Assembly (NCBI GenBank): GCA_024235715.1
Contig: JACKLW010000005.1
Coordinates: 682,001-746,000 of the forward strand
Source of the DNA: Accumulibacter sp.
Lineage (GTDB): Bacteria > Pseudomonadota > Gammaproteobacteria > Burkholderiales > Rhodocyclaceae
Direction: 5' to 3'
Length of the DNA: 64,000 nt
Within the stretch, counting starts at the first letter, position 1, and the number at the start of each line of letters is the position of its first letter. The notes under the pieces are model-generated. The model was not told where the DNA came from and made no database searches. It was given only the letters and a program-made list of their open reading frames with translations. A program made the position numbers and the translations under genes. Below are positions 56,098 to 64,000 of this stretch, in pieces.

Positions 56098-59000
56098 GTG
56101 AGCACGCCCGTGCAGCCTCCCCGAAGCGGCGCGGCAGATGCTGCGCCGATCGACCCGCTGGCGCGGATCGCCGCCTGCCTGGCGCATCTCGAACATGTGC
56201 TGCCGGCACAGGCACCGCTACGCGACTTCGTCCACCACAATACCCTGCACGCCTTCCAGCATCTGCGCTTCGCCGACGCCTGCCGCGAGGCTTCCCGGCT
56301 GACCGGCGCCAGCACCTGGCTTGACGAGGATCGCTGTCGCCAGCTCTTCCGGCAGGGACGCGTCAGCTCGGCCGACCTCGACGCCGCCCTGAGGCAGGTG
56401 CCGGCGGCGCGGGCCGACGAAGCCCTCCTTTCTGTCGCGACGCGCGAACTGCACCGTGGTGAGGTCCTGCAGGTGGCGCTGCGCTATCCGGCGCGCAGGC
56501 TTTCGGCAGCGCAGTTGCGCTGGCAGGCCGAGGAAGAAGCGGCTTTCGAGCGCTGGCAGGACGACCTCGCCCCGGACACGCGGCAGCGTCTGCTGACCGC
56601 CGCCAGTGCTGACGGTCGTGGCGAGGCAGCGGCGGTCGCCGATCTGTGGGATGCGGCGCGCGCGTTGCGGGCGCCTTCGGCCGGAGATCCAGTCGAACCC
56701 GAGCATGCTGGAGGCCATGTTGCCTGGCCCGGCCCCGCGGTGGGACAGCCTTCACCGGAAGCCGCAACAGCGCTCTGGCAGGACCTGCTTGGCGGCCTGG
56801 GAGAGCGCTGGACGGTGGCCGCCCTACTGGCCCACCTGAGCGGCGACGACCTGCGCGAGGCGCTGCAGCCGACGCTGATTCGTCATCTCGGCGCGCATCT
56901 CGACCAGGGACTGGCGGCCTGGCGAAATCCGGCGCGGACCGAGGGCTTCCTTGCCGCCTGGCGGCTGAGTTGCGGCACCGACTGGACCTGGGAGCTGGAC
57001 GAGTTCGTCGGCGCACGCGACGAGATCGCGCAACTGCCTGATGAGCCGCGGCAGGTGATTGCCGGCGAACTGCTGCGCCTCGGTATCGAGGCCGAGAAGT
57101 GGGACGCCTATCTGCAAGGACTGGTGCTCGAACTGCCGGGCTGGGCGGGTATGTGCTGCTGGCGAGAGTCGCACCCGCGTAGCGGTGAACCGCCGGTCGC
57201 CCTGGCCGATTTCCTGGCCGTGCGGCTGGTTCTCGAACGGCTCTGCGCGGCACAGCTGATGCGTCGCATCTGGGATCTGCCGCTCAGTCTCGCCGAACTC
57301 GGCGACTACTTTGCGGCCAACGCCGCCGAACTGTTCGTGCGCCATGCCCATGGCCGCGGGGAACTGGACGAAGAACTCCTCGAAGCGGTGACGCCACATC
57401 TCGGCGCAGCATCCAACGCCACGGCCGGCGTCTGGCAGCGCTTCGCCGCCCGCCTCGCTGCCCGCGGCGCGTCGCCCCGCGGCGATTCACGAAACGCCGC
57501 GGACCCGGCAAGCGATCGCCTGGCCGTTGCTGCCTGGCCGCTGTTCGTCCTCGCACAGCGCCTGGGTCTCGGCGCGCGGGATCTGCGCGAGATCGGCGTA
57601 TCCGGCGCGCAGACCCTGCTCGACTGCGCCGGGTCGCTGGACCGCAACCAGCGCGGCGAGGTCTGGCTGCTGGCCTACGAACGGCACTACCGGCAACAGA
57701 TCCTGGCCGCGCTGACAGCCAATCACGGTCGCGCCGCGGCGCTCGCCGGCCGGGCCGAGGCACAGTTCGTGTTTTGCATGGATGACCGGGAGGAAGGCTC
57801 GCGCCGACACCTCGAAGAAGTCAATCCGGCTTTCGAGACCTTCGGCGCGGCCGGTTTTTTTGGCGTGCCGATGCTCTGGCAAGGTCTCGACGACGAGACA
57901 GCGGCGGCGCTTTGCCCGATCGTCGTGCGACCGACAAACGCGGTGAGCGAGGAAGTGCCGACCGGCAGCGAGGCAGCACACCGGCGCCACCGGCGGCGTC
58001 TGAAATTGCGGCTCGACTGGCGCGAGCGGCTGCACCAGGGCAGCCGCCGCGGCTTGCTGCAGACAGCGTTGCTGGCCGCCGCCTCGGGCCCCGTGGCCTT
58101 GCTGACCCTGCTCGCCAGGACGCTTGCGCCGGGCCGCTTCGGCGAACTGCTGGCGGCTCGCCGCGAGGCCTTCGACCAGCCCCTTGCGGGAACACTCCGG
58201 CTGACGGCCGACGCCGGCGAGGCCGGCCGCGTCGCCAGCGCCGACGCGCCGCGCCTCGGATTCAGCGAGGACGAGCAGCTGACGCGGGTCGCCGGCTTCC
58301 TGCGCAGCATCGGCCTGACCGACCATTTCGCGCCGCTGGTGGTGATCGTCGGTCACGGCTCGGACAGCCGCAACAACCCGCATCTGGCGGCCTACGATTG
58401 CGGCGCCTGTTCCGGCCGGCACGGCGGGCCGAATGCGCGGGTTTTTGCAGCCATGGCCAACCGGCCGGCAGTTCGCGCCGGACTCGCCGAGCTGGGCCTG
58501 CCGATTCCCGAAACAACCCATTTCGTCGGTGCCGAGCACAACACCTGCGACGAGAGCTATACCTGGTATGACCTCGAACATCTGCCGGAAAGTCACCAGC
58601 AGGCCTTCGCGGCATTGCGCCGCGACTGTGCGCAGGCGACCAGCCTGCATGCCGTCGAGCGCTGTCGCCGCTTTGCCTCGGCGCCGCGCCATCCCTCACC
58701 GGCGCAGGCGCGGCAGCATCTGGCAGACCGCTGCCAGGATCTCGCGCAGGCGCGACCCGAACTCGGGCATGCGACGGTCGCCACGGCTTTCGTCGGCCGC
58801 CGGACGATGAGCCGGCGCGCCTTTTTCGATCGCCGCGTCTTCCTGATTTCCTACGACCCGCTTCCCGATGTCGAGGGCCGCATTCTCGAAGCGACCCTGC
58901 TCGCCGCCGGCCCGGTCGGCGCCGGCATCAATCTCGAGTATTACTTCTCGACGGTCGATAACGAGGGTTTCGGCTGTGGAACCAAGGTCATGCACAACCT

Positions 59001-59382
59001 GGCCGGGCTGTTCGCCGTGATGCAAGGCGCCAGTTCGGACCTGCGCACCGGCCTGCCGCTGCAGATGATCGAAATCCACGAGCCGATGCGGCTGCTGGTG
59101 ATCGTCGAGCAGACGCTGGAATTGCTGACCGCCATCTACCTGCGGCAGCCACCGCTGCAGGAACTGATCGGCAACGGCTGGATCGTCCTGGCCGCCAAGC
59201 ACCCGCACACCGGCGCCATTCATCTCTTCGATCCGGCAGGCGGCTGGCAGCCATGGCATGACGAGGCGGCCGGCGACACGACGCCACCGCTGCCCGAAGT
59301 CGAGCGTTCGATCGACTGGTTCGCCGGCCAGCGCGAGGCCCTGCCGCCGGCGCTCCTGCGCCACCCGCCGCTGCCCGCATGA
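56098..59382 (+). CDS. dabA: Probable inorganic carbon transporter subunit DabA (DUF2309/UPF0753)
   Basis: 1094 residues, larger than many DabA proteins. DabA is a beta-carbonic-anhydrase-like zinc protein thought to hydrate CO2 vectorially when energised by its membrane partner. The residues corresponding to the zinc site are all present: C560 and D562 (FCMDDRE), H753 (VGHGSDS) and C768 (DCGACSG). The 15-residue His-to-Cys spacing is the same as I recall for the characterised DabA. The N-terminal FVHHNTLHAF is a subfamily signature. No signal peptide; peripheral on the cytoplasmic face. The GTG start abuts the previous stop and the end overlaps dabB by 4 bp. Confidence 0.9.
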   Translation: MSTPVQPPRSGAADAAPIDPLARIAACLAHLEHVLPAQAPLRDFVHHNTLHAFQHLRFADACREASRLTGASTWLDEDRCRQLFRQGRVSSADLDAALRQVPAARADEALLSVATRELHRGEVLQVALRYPARRLSAAQLRWQAEEEAAFERWQDDLAPDTRQRLLTAASADGRGEAAAVADLWDAARALRAPSAGDPVEPEHAGGHVAWPGPAVGQPSPEAATALWQDLLGGLGERWTVAALLAHLSGDDLREALQPTLIRHLGAHLDQGLAAWRNPARTEGFLAAWRLSCGTDWTWELDEFVGARDEIAQLPDEPRQVIAGELLRLGIEAEKWDAYLQGLVLELPGWAGMCCWRESHPRSGEPPVALADFLAVRLVLERLCAAQLMRRIWDLPLSLAELGDYFAANAAELFVRHAHGRGELDEELLEAVTPHLGAASNATAGVWQRFAARLAARGASPRGDSRNAADPASDRLAVAAWPLFVLAQRLGLGARDLREIGVSGAQTLLDCAGSLDRNQRGEVWLLAYERHYRQQILAALTANHGRAAALAGRAEAQFVFCMDDREEGSRRHLEEVNPAFETFGAAGFFGVPMLWQGLDDETAAALCPIVVRPTNAVSEEVPTGSEAAHRRHRRRLKLRLDWRERLHQGSRRGLLQTALLAAASGPVALLTLLARTLAPGRFGELLAARREAFDQPLAGTLRLTADAGEAGRVASADAPRLGFSEDEQLTRVAGFLRSIGLTDHFAPLVVIVGHGSDSRNNPHLAAYDCGACSGRHGGPNARVFAAMANRPAVRAGLAELGLPIPETTHFVGAEHNTCDESYTWYDLEHLPESHQQAFAALRRDCAQATSLHAVERCRRFASAPRHPSPAQARQHLADRCQDLAQARPELGHATVATAFVGRRTMSRRAFFDRRVFLISYDPLPDVEGRILEATLLAAGPVGAGINLEYYFSTVDNEGFGCGTKVMHNLAGLFAVMQGASSDLRTGLPLQMIEIHEPMRLLVIVEQTLELLTAIYLRQPPLQELIGNGWIVLAAKHPHTGAIHLFDPAGGWQPWHDEAAGDTTPPLPEVERSIDWFAGQREALPPALLRHPPLPA

Positions 59383-60932
59383 ACGTCGTCGACGCACTGC
59401 TCGGCGCACTCGCCGTCAGCACCCGCCTGGTGTGGCTGGTGCCGGTGCTGCCATTGCTGGCGGCGACGGCAATCGGCATGCGCATGTTCTTCCGGTCCCA
59501 GCACGCTGACCAGCACGAGCCGCTGACCGCCGGCCTGGCCAGCGGCGCCGCGCTCGCTGCCCTGCTCCTGCTGCTGCTCTGCGACCTGGCGGCGGTGCTC
59601 ACTGGCGTCCCGGAGAGCGTGCGCGCCGGCGAATGGCTGGCGATCGACCGGGTGCCGGTCGGCCTGTCGTTCGCGCTCGACGCGGTCAGCCTGCCGATGG
59701 CCACGCTGGTGACCCTGATCGGCTGGATCGCGCTGCGCTTCTCGGCGACCTACCTGCACCGCGAGAGAGGCTTCCAGCGCTTCTTCCTCGGCATGAGCCT
59801 GTTTCTCGCCGGCATGCTGCTGATCGTCCTGGCCGGCAACGCCGTACTTGCTTTCGTTGGCTGGGAACTGGCCGGCATCAGCTCCTGGCTGCTCATCGCC
59901 TACGCCTGGGAGAGACCCGTGGCGACCGGCAACGCCTTGTTCGTCTTCGTCGCCAACCGCGTCGGTGACGCCGGTTTTCTGCTCGCCATCGGTCTCGCGG
60001 TATGGTCGGTGGGCAGTGTCGAATGGACCGGGCTGGCCGGCGACGGAAGAATGAGCGTGGTCAGCGCACGCCTGCTGGCCGCCGGTTTCGTGCTTGCCGC
60101 GCTGGTCAAGTCGGCGCAGCTGCCGTTCTCACCGTGGATCGCGCGCGCGCTCGAAGGACCCACGCCATCGTCGGCCGTCTTCTACGGCTCGCTGATGGTA
60201 CATGCCGGCGTCTTCCTGCTTTTTCGCCTGCAGGAACTGCTCGTGCAGGTGCCCGACATGCTCGCGCTGCTGGTCGTCATCGGCCTGGCGACCAGCTTGT
60301 ACGGCGGCCTTTGCGCGCTGGTGCAGAGTGACGTCAAGTCGGCGCTGATCTTCTCGACGGTGACCCAGGTCGGGCTGATGTTCATCCTCTGCGGCTTTGG
60401 CCAGTTTGCGCTGGCGGTTGGCTACTCCGGGCTGCATGCGGCATGGCGCGCATACCAGTTTCTGCTGGCACCGAGCTACATGCAGCTGGTTCGCCGCCCG
60501 GCGCGCCCGGTCCCGCGCTGGCTGGCCGGGCAGCACTGGCTGTACACGGCGGCACTGCAACGCTTCTGGATCGAAGCGCTGGCGGGCAGCCTGCTGACGC
60601 GGCCGACGCTGGCGCTGGGCAGGGATGTGCGCGCGCTCGACGAGCGCGTCATTGACGGACTGGTCGGCACGCCGCGCGGTGACCAGGGGGCTGTCGCAGG
60701 CGACGCCAGCGCCGACGAGCTGATTCGCGGCCACGGCCTCGCCGGTCGCACCCTGCTGCTCTTCGCCGAGCGCCTGCAGGCGCTCGAGAACCGTCTGCTG
60801 CTCAGCGATGACGACGCAATGATGAAGCCGCTGCGCCTTGTCGGCCGCTATGCGGACGCCATCGAATCCCTGCTCGAACAGCCGCGCTACCTGATGCTGA
60901 TGGTGATGGCGACTTTCGTGGTGATCCTGTGA
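59379..60932 (+). CDS. dabB: DabB-like / NuoL-like membrane subunit
   Basis: 517 residues, the NuoL-type protein coupled to DabA by an ATGA overlap. The helix-5 glutamate lies in FVGWELAGISSWLL, and the ion-path lysine and histidine in ALVKSAQLPFSPWI and GSLMVHAG. After about residue 360 the normal NuoL pump helices give way to a long, mostly polar region, with one last hydrophobic helix at the end (YLMLMVMATFVVIL). That is the shape of DabB proteins. It should dock DabA and supply the ion gradient. Confidence 0.88.
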   Translation: MNVVDALLGALAVSTRLVWLVPVLPLLAATAIGMRMFFRSQHADQHEPLTAGLASGAALAALLLLLLCDLAAVLTGVPESVRAGEWLAIDRVPVGLSFALDAVSLPMATLVTLIGWIALRFSATYLHRERGFQRFFLGMSLFLAGMLLIVLAGNAVLAFVGWELAGISSWLLIAYAWERPVATGNALFVFVANRVGDAGFLLAIGLAVWSVGSVEWTGLAGDGRMSVVSARLLAAGFVLAALVKSAQLPFSPWIARALEGPTPSSAVFYGSLMVHAGVFLLFRLQELLVQVPDMLALLVVIGLATSLYGGLCALVQSDVKSALIFSTVTQVGLMFILCGFGQFALAVGYSGLHAAWRAYQFLLAPSYMQLVRRPARPVPRWLAGQHWLYTAALQRFWIEALAGSLLTRPTLALGRDVRALDERVIDGLVGTPRGDQGAVAGDASADELIRGHGLAGRTLLLFAERLQALENRLLLSDDDAMMKPLRLVGRYADAIESLLEQPRYLMLMVMATFVVIL

Positions 60933-62428
60933 ACGAAGTGCACTGGGCCGCGCTCGCCGGCTACCCCGTGCTGGCAGCGCTGCAGCTGCTGCCGCTGGCC
61001 GCTGCGCTGTTGTTGACGATCATCCGCAAGACCGCCCTGGCGGTCGCCGTCGGTCGCCTGTTCGCCGTTGCCGAACTGCTGGTTGCGCTCGATCTCTACC
61101 TGCGCATCGACGTCTCGACCGGCGTCATGCAGTTCGCCGAGCGGCCCGATCTGCTCGCCTATCATGCCGCCGCCGACGGCATCAGCGTCCTGTTCATCCT
61201 GCTCACGGCGCTGCTGGGCGTGTTGCTCGCGTTTTACGGAATGGCGCGCCAGCAGGTCACGCCGGTACACCTGCTTGGCGTGCTGTTGCTCATCGAGTCG
61301 TCGCTGATGACCATGCTGACGACGATGAACCTGCTCTGGTTTGCCGCCGCATCGGCGCTGCAACTGGCGCTGATCGGCTACCTGCTGTGGCGCTGGGCTT
61401 CGGCAAGCGAGGAGAAGCTGGCGCTTTCACGCTTCCTGCAGTACCAGTTCTTCGGCTGGTGCCTGTTCGTCGCCGGCGCCGTGGTCGTCGTCTGGAGCCA
61501 CGCCGACGTCGCCGGCGGCAGCTGGAGCTTCGACGTCTTCGACCTGCTGGCAACGCCGCAGATCGGCAAGTACCAGTCGGCGGCCTTCTATCTCTTGTTC
61601 TACGGCCTGGCTGTGCGCACGCCGCTCTTTCCGCTGCATGGCTGGCTGCCCAACGCCGCCGGCTACGGGCTGATCGCCGTCGGCCCGGTACTCCTGCTCG
61701 GCGTCAAGGTGGGGATCTACGGCATGGCACGTTTTCTGATGCCGCTGACCAGCGACGCCTTGTTCGTCTGGCAGCCCTATGTGGTGGCCTTCGCCATGGT
61801 CGGCGTTTTCTACGCGGCGCTGCTCGCTTTCCGGCAGGTGAACCTGCGCCGCCTGTTGGCCTTTGCGGTGGTCAGCCATACCAGCCTGATCGTCATCGGC
61901 CTGTTCACCCTGCACCCCGCCGGCATCCAGGGCGCGCTGCTGCTGGCGGTCAACTTCGGTCTGGCAATCACCGTCATGCTGCTGATGATCGGCTACGTCT
62001 ACCGTCGCGCCGGAACCACCAACCTCGACCGGCTCGGCGGCCTCTTCGACCGCGTCCCCTTCATCGCCATCGCCTTCCTGCTCGGTGGCCTGGCGCTGCT
62101 CGGCATGCCCGGAACGCCGGGTTTCGATGCCGTCCATCTGGTGCTCGAAGCGTCGATCGAGACCTTCGGTGCCCTGCCGACGATTGCCACCGCACTCGGC
62201 AACGTTGCCGCCGCCGGCTTCCTGCTGTGGGCTTTTCAGCGCGCTTTTCTGGCACAGCGGCCAAAGGACCTGCCGGCACGCCGAATCGCCCGCACCAGCG
62301 CCATGGAGTATGCCGTCGGCGGCGCCGCGTTGCTGGTCCTGCTGGCTGCCGGCTTCTACCCCGAGCCCTGGCTAAGGCTGACCGATACCGCGACGCAGGC
62401 GCTCGCCGCCCATTTCAGACATGGCTGA
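60929..62428 (+). CDS. Antiporter-like membrane subunit with degenerate ion path
   Basis: 499 residues, about 14 hydrophobic helices, related to NuoM/NuoN. At the helix-5 position, where relatives have WE, it reads LLWFAAASALQLALIG, so the key glutamate is missing. The first channel lysine is replaced by Arg in AVRTPLFPLHGWLP, though the lysine in LLGVKVGIYG remains. It probably acts as a structural rather than pumping subunit (inference). ATG overlap with dabB and an 8-bp overlap with the next gene show tight coupling. Confidence 0.85.
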   Translation: MNEVHWAALAGYPVLAALQLLPLAAALLLTIIRKTALAVAVGRLFAVAELLVALDLYLRIDVSTGVMQFAERPDLLAYHAAADGISVLFILLTALLGVLLAFYGMARQQVTPVHLLGVLLLIESSLMTMLTTMNLLWFAAASALQLALIGYLLWRWASASEEKLALSRFLQYQFFGWCLFVAGAVVVVWSHADVAGGSWSFDVFDLLATPQIGKYQSAAFYLLFYGLAVRTPLFPLHGWLPNAAGYGLIAVGPVLLLGVKVGIYGMARFLMPLTSDALFVWQPYVVAFAMVGVFYAALLAFRQVNLRRLLAFAVVSHTSLIVIGLFTLHPAGIQGALLLAVNFGLAITVMLLMIGYVYRRAGTTNLDRLGGLFDRVPFIAIAFLLGGLALLGMPGTPGFDAVHLVLEASIETFGALPTIATALGNVAAAGFLLWAFQRAFLAQRPKDLPARRIARTSAMEYAVGGAALLVLLAAGFYPEPWLRLTDTATQALAAHFRHG

Positions 62429-63920
62429 CCTGGCTTCCTATCCCCTGCTCAGCACGCTGCTGGCCTTGCCGGTGCTCGGCGCGCTGGCCACCACCCTGCT
62501 GCGCCGTGCGCCGTGGGCGCAGCGGATGGCTCTGGGCAGCACGCTGCTCACGCTGTTGCAGTCGCTGCTCATCGTCGCCGCTTTCGATGGCCAGGACGCC
62601 GGCTTCCAGTTGCTCGACTCGGCGACCTGGATCGGCGGGCTGAACATCGCCTATCTGGTCGGTGTCGACGGCATTTCGCTGCTCTTTCTCCCGGCAACGG
62701 CCCTGCTCTTCTGCGCTGCAGTGCTCGCCGGCTGGCGTATTCGTGCCACGGCTTCGCCGCTCTCCCCGGGACTGTACTTCGCCTTGCTGTTGTGGCTTGA
62801 GGCGGCGACGCTCGGTGTGTTCTGCGCGCTCGACGTCGTTTTCTTCTTCTTCTGCTGGGAACTGACGCTGCTGCCGCTGTACTTCCTGATCAGCCTGTGG
62901 GGCGTCGGCAGCAGCCGCCAGACCGCGGCCGTACGTTACTTCCTGCTCATGCTGGCGAGCGGCGTGCCGCTGCTCTTCGGCCTGCTGGCACTGGCCTTCG
63001 GGCACGCCGCGAGTGCCGGCTCGCTGGTCTTCGACCTGCCAACGCTGCTGGCGACACCACTGCCGGAGGGAACGCAATATGCGGTATTCCTGCTGCTGCT
63101 CGCCGGCTTCGCCGCCAAGGTGCCGCTGGTCCCGCTGCATACCTGGCTGCCTGCGCTGGCCATGGGCGCACCGGCGGCAGTCACCGCGCTGATCGTCGGC
63201 CTGAAGCTCGGCGCCTTTGGCCTGATCCGCCTGGCCATTCCGCTGGCGCCGATCGCCGCGCGCGACCTGCACTGGCTGCTCGCCGGCTGCGGCACGCTGG
63301 CCATCCTCTACGGCGGCGTGGCGGCGATTGCGCACAGCAATCTGCGCGGCGTACTGGCGTACTCAAGCCTGTCACACGTCGGACTGGTGGTGCTCGGTCT
63401 GGCGACTTTCTCGGCATCGGCGCTGCAGGGCGCCCTGCTGCAGTTGCTCAATTTCAGCGTCGCCGCCGCTGGCGGCTTCCTGGCGCTGGCCTTCCTGCAG
63501 CGGCGCAGCGGCTCGACCGATATTGCGCAACTCGGCGGCGTCATGCGCAGCATGCCGCTGCTGTCCGGCTGCTTCCTGTTGTTCGGCCTGGCCGGCATCG
63601 GCCTGCCGGGCACCAGCGGTTTCCCCGGCGAGTTGCTGATCATCGTCGCCGCCCTGCACAGCCATACGGGCGCCGGCCTGGCAGCGCTGTTCGGTACGGT
63701 GCTCGCCGCTGCCGCCTTTTTGGCGCCTTTCCGGCGCGCTTTCCTCGGGCCGCTGCGCAATGCCGATGTCGCGGCAGGCCGCGATCTGCTGCCGCGCGAA
63801 AAGGCAATCCTCCTGCTGCCTGCCTTACTGATCCTGGTGGTTGGCCTTCATCCGATGCCGATACTGGAATTGCTGCGACCGACCGCCGAGGCATGGGTGG
63901 CGGCGCTGGCCGGCCTGTAG
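62421..63920 (+). CDS. NuoM-like proton antiporter subunit of the DAB-like operon (2)
   Basis: 499 residues with about 14 helices. The helix-5 glutamate is present in FFFFCWELTLLPLYFL, and channel lysines in FAAKVPLVPLHTWLP and IVGLKLGAFGLIRL. It is closest in plan to the first antiporter gene of this operon, suggesting an old duplication. Its start overlaps the preceding gene by 8 bp. The operon may continue to the right beyond the window. Confidence 0.88.
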   Translation: MADLASYPLLSTLLALPVLGALATTLLRRAPWAQRMALGSTLLTLLQSLLIVAAFDGQDAGFQLLDSATWIGGLNIAYLVGVDGISLLFLPATALLFCAAVLAGWRIRATASPLSPGLYFALLLWLEAATLGVFCALDVVFFFFCWELTLLPLYFLISLWGVGSSRQTAAVRYFLLMLASGVPLLFGLLALAFGHAASAGSLVFDLPTLLATPLPEGTQYAVFLLLLAGFAAKVPLVPLHTWLPALAMGAPAAVTALIVGLKLGAFGLIRLAIPLAPIAARDLHWLLAGCGTLAILYGGVAAIAHSNLRGVLAYSSLSHVGLVVLGLATFSASALQGALLQLLNFSVAAAGGFLALAFLQRRSGSTDIAQLGGVMRSMPLLSGCFLLFGLAGIGLPGTSGFPGELLIIVAALHSHTGAGLAALFGTVLAAAAFLAPFRRAFLGPLRNADVAAGRDLLPREKAILLLPALLILVVGLHPMPILELLRPTAEAWVAALAGL

Positions 63921-63973
63921 ATGCCCGGCGAGCTACCTGCAGCAGCGCCGTACTCCGCCAGGAGCCCAAAGCG

Positions 63974-64000
63974 ATGATGCACATCCGGTCGAGCCTGCAG
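63974..64000 (+). CDS. Start of a further gene, cut by the window
   Basis: AGGAG (63960-63964) lies 9 bp before ATG 63974, which opens MMHIRSSLQ up to the right edge. Too short to identify; it would continue the DAB-like operon. Confidence 0.35.

Noticed and set aside
54643-56196. Minus-strand frame of about 517 codons, Gln/Arg-rich, opposite the first NuoM-like gene
   Set aside because: Typical reverse complement of membrane-protein codons (Leu CTG becomes Gln CAG); no independent support.

Overview
The window reads as a stretch of chromosome from a GC-rich betaproteobacterium, most likely a Rhodocyclales member of the Candidatus Accumulibacter type. This is an inference from gene order (hisGD..BHAFIE-hinT-tatABC-degS/algW-like), short-form HisG, a polyphosphate:AMP phosphotransferase, and strong GC codon bias throughout. 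I see no rRNA, tRNA, CRISPR array, insertion sequence or prophage gene. Nearly all DNA is coding, in short overlapping operons.

Left part (1-16.5 kb): housekeeping genes. A cut ftsY is coupled to ftsE-ftsX (secretion and division). Then come dgkA, rpiA and a leftward block of rsmE, pap, argA and yggX (ribosome methylation, polyphosphate use, arginine synthesis, iron protection). These are followed by a thioredoxin-like gene with an inositol-monophosphatase-family gene, a PLP enzyme of the cysteine synthase fold, the Fe-S carrier apbC, dcd, a large arginine/lysine/ornithine decarboxylase and a CorC/HlyC-type membrane protein.

Middle (16.8-35.9 kb): a nearly complete histidine pathway, hisG-hisD then hisB-H-A-F-I-E, with hisC lying in the expected slot but inverted. 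It continues into hinT and tatABC. A glutamine amidotransferase and an AlgW/DegS-like periplasmic protease point left. A Nif3-family gene, a fumarylacetoacetase-family gene, a Gx-transporter gene and ubiX point right. Then mutY, a flavin reductase, an H-NS-family gene, galE and apaH.

Envelope block (36-46 kb): a 1714-residue bacterial alpha-2-macroglobulin coupled to penicillin-binding protein 1C (pbpC), followed by a SEC-C/TPR/GT41-like glycosyltransferase fusion. A small leftward acylphosphatase and a ribbon-helix-helix regulator close the block.

Right part (47-64 kb): two adjacent operons of complex-I-like membrane proteins. The first is hyfB-C-E-F-G-I-like. Its large subunit has lost the cysteines that bind the NiFe centre, so it is an energy-converting-hydrogenase-related (Ehr) complex rather than a hydrogenase. 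The second combines DabA, the zinc protein of the DAB inorganic carbon transporter, with four proton-antiporter-like subunits instead of the usual single DabB; one of the four lacks the key membrane glutamate. A similar promoter-like module of about 67 bp lies upstream of each operon. This 17-kb tract, with six antiporter-type subunits, is the most unusual part of the window.
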